Source: CBCXVS01 sp965178525 (lineage in GTDB: Bacteria; Tectomicrobia; Entotheonellia; Entotheonellales; Entotheonellaceae). Taken from it: a stretch of 6,144 bases of DNA. The DNA is taken from contig CBCXVS010000373.1 in assembly GCA_965178525.1 (NCBI GenBank), positions 1 to 6,144 on the forward strand, written 5' to 3'. The notes under the pieces were generated by a model. That model was not told the origin of the DNA. It saw nothing but the letters and a program-made list of their open reading frames with translations, and ran no database searches. Of this stretch, positions 5,476 through 6,144 are shown one piece after another; within the stretch, counting starts at the first letter, position 1; every line of letters starts with the position of its first letter. Both the position numbers and the translations under genes were made by a program.

Positions 5476-5546
5476 TGCGGATGCAGAAGAAAATTGGCAA
5501 CCAAGTGTTTCAGACGGCGTGAGTCGATCTATGAAGATTTTTTGAT

Positions 5547-5575
5547 TTGTGCCCGGCGCGTTGACACAGTACGAT
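5547..5575 (+). promoter_or_regulatory. Weak candidate promoter of the secreted-protein gene
   Basis: TTGTGC (5547-5552) and TACGAT (5570-5575, four of six matches) are 17 bases apart. The leader would be about 125 bases and would contain the hairpins at 5605-5628 and 5646-5680. The -35 is poor, so this is tentative. Confidence 0.2.
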
Positions 5576-5604
5576 AGCCGGCAACGGCATGGCCAGCGGC
5601 CTTG

Positions 5605-5628
5605 CTATCCGGCATTTCTTGCCGGTAG
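5605..5628. repeat. Inverted repeat / hairpin upstream of the secreted-protein gene
   Basis: CCGGCA (5609-5614) and TGCCGG (5620-5625) pair perfectly around a five-base loop. CTA (5605-5607) with TAG (5626-5628) extends the stem past a single bulged T. No U-run follows, so it is not a standard terminator. A leader hairpin or operator is possible. Confidence 0.5.
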
Positions 5629-5645
5629 ATGCACCCCTATGCCGT

Positions 5646-5680
5646 GTCATATGAGAGGTATGGCACGCCACGGATATGAC
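5646..5680. repeat. Nested inverted repeats just before the ribosome-binding site
   Basis: GTCATAT (5646-5652) and ATATGAC (5674-5680) are inverted copies, and between them TGGC (5661-5664) pairs with GCCA (5667-5670). CCGTG (5642-5646) can pair instead with CACGG (5669-5673), so two folds exclude each other. The structure ends 13 bases before the Shine-Dalgarno site and could influence translation or bind a regulator. Confidence 0.45.
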
Positions 5681-5707
5681 CTATGGGAACTACAAGGAGG
5701 CAGTCTT

Positions 5708-6144
5708 ATGGACAAACTACACCGTACTATCCTGACGCTGATTATGGCTCTGGGTATGCTAGCCGTTTCGATGCACGTGAGCTATGGGCAGCTCGTGCCC
5801 TACGATGATTTCAGTGAGGCGTTGATTGATCCGGACAGATGGCATGGAAATGAAACGCCATCACGCGGCACCAACCCCAATACCGAAGCCGCGCGTTTTA
5901 TCAGTGATGGAAAATTGATTCTGGGCTTGAGGTCCTATGGCGGAACCGATACCGATGCGGGACGCCGTGGCGGCAATTTCGGCCTCGCGGTGACGGGCTC
6001 GGATCGCGTCACGGCGAGGCAGGCCGAGGTGACGATCCGCAACGTTCTCGTCGAAGATTGTCCGGAGAATACATTAGAGTTGTTCCTCAATAGCATAAGA
6101 TCAGGTTCCCTAGCCCAGCCCAGATGCCCACCGAATCATCCTCA
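5708..6144 (+). CDS. Secreted protein of unknown function, N-terminal part (runs off the right edge)
   Basis: The frame is open from ATG 5708 to the window edge (145 full codons), so the gene is partial. A full AAGGAGG (5694-5700) seven bases upstream makes the start certain. Residues 1-27 form a signal peptide: basic start (K3, H5, R6), hydrophobic core from about 8 to 20, and a plausible cleavage after SYG (25-27). The mature part opens with YDDF (32-35), then an IDPDRW motif (40-45), GKLILGLRSYGG (68-79) and RRGGNFGLAV (86-95). This alternation of strands resembles secreted beta-sandwich, lectin-like proteins, but I cannot name a family. From about residue 122 codon choice shifts to rare-looking TTA, ATA, AGA, TCA and CTA. 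The gene diverges from the oxygenase operon, and nothing links the two functionally. Confidence 0.75.
   Translation, partial: MDKLHRTILTLIMALGMLAVSMHVSYGQLVPYDDFSEALIDPDRWHGNETPSRGTNPNTEAARFISDGKLILGLRSYGGTDTDAGRRGGNFGLAVTGSDRVTARQAEVTIRNVLVEDCPENTLELFLNSIRSGSLAQPRCPPNHP

Larger units (their letters stand above)
5333..5707. other. Divergent intergenic region
   Basis: This gap separates the minus-strand oxygenase gene from the plus-strand secreted-protein gene. It holds the oxygenase promoter and leader with a 10-bp palindrome, and toward the right several inverted repeats upstream of the plus-strand gene. Open frames seen across it (for example the extension of the oxygenase frame to 5500) lack Shine-Dalgarno sites and family similarity. 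I find no tRNA or recognisable small RNA. Confidence 0.6.

Noticed and set aside
5333..5500. Upstream extension of the oxygenase frame to ATG 5500
   Set aside because: The region has no similarity to Rieske N-termini and holds the promoter; ATG 5332 has a strong AAGGAG and a typical family start.
5561..5566. Perfect TTGACA as the -35 of the secreted-protein gene
   Set aside because: No sequence near TATAAT occurs 16 to 18 bases downstream (the area reads AACGGCAT).

Overview
The window reads as bacterial DNA: Shine-Dalgarno sites precede every accepted start, coding is compact, and one PIN-type toxin-antitoxin pair is present. Base composition is moderately GC-rich. A TIR-kinase fusion, a phthalate-like Rieske/dehydrogenase/decarboxylase set and intergenic heptamer repeats fit a large-genome environmental bacterium, possibly one of the uncultured soil, sediment or sponge-associated lineages. 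No marker gene fixes the taxon, so this placement is inference.

Left third (1-1500, all minus strand): an accessory, defence-like module. In transcription order it holds a small ribbon-helix-helix antitoxin, a PIN-domain toxin overlapping it by four bases, a roughly 170-base spacer full of inverted repeats, and the first 213 codons of a TIR-domain protein. That last protein enters a protein-kinase-like domain just before the window edge. Two ATACGTAT palindromes exactly 21 bp apart lie in front of the antitoxin gene and look like its own operator.

Middle (1500-5450): three genes resembling consecutive steps of the phthalate 4,5-dioxygenase route. They are a Rieske oxygenase alpha subunit (Pht3-like, minus), a Gfo/Idh/MocA dehydrogenase (Pht4-like, minus, downstream of the oxygenase) and a 4,5-dihydroxyphthalate decarboxylase-like protein (Pht5-like, plus, convergent). 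Together they would cis-dihydroxylate an aromatic acid, rearomatise the diol and decarboxylate the catechol acid. The actual substrate is unknown, and no reductase or ferredoxin partner is in the window. The oxygenase has a good candidate sigma70 promoter, and both automated long-ORF starts (1539 and 5500) are better replaced by internal ATGs with strong Shine-Dalgarno sites (1692 and 5332).

Four tandem arrays of 7-bp units occupy the two gaps beside the dehydrogenase gene. Three belong to one sequence family built on AGCT plus three bases, and one of them supplies the last codons and the stop of the oxygenase gene.

Right end (5333-6144): a divergent intergenic region with inverted repeats, then the start of a plus-strand gene for a secreted protein of unknown function that runs off the window.
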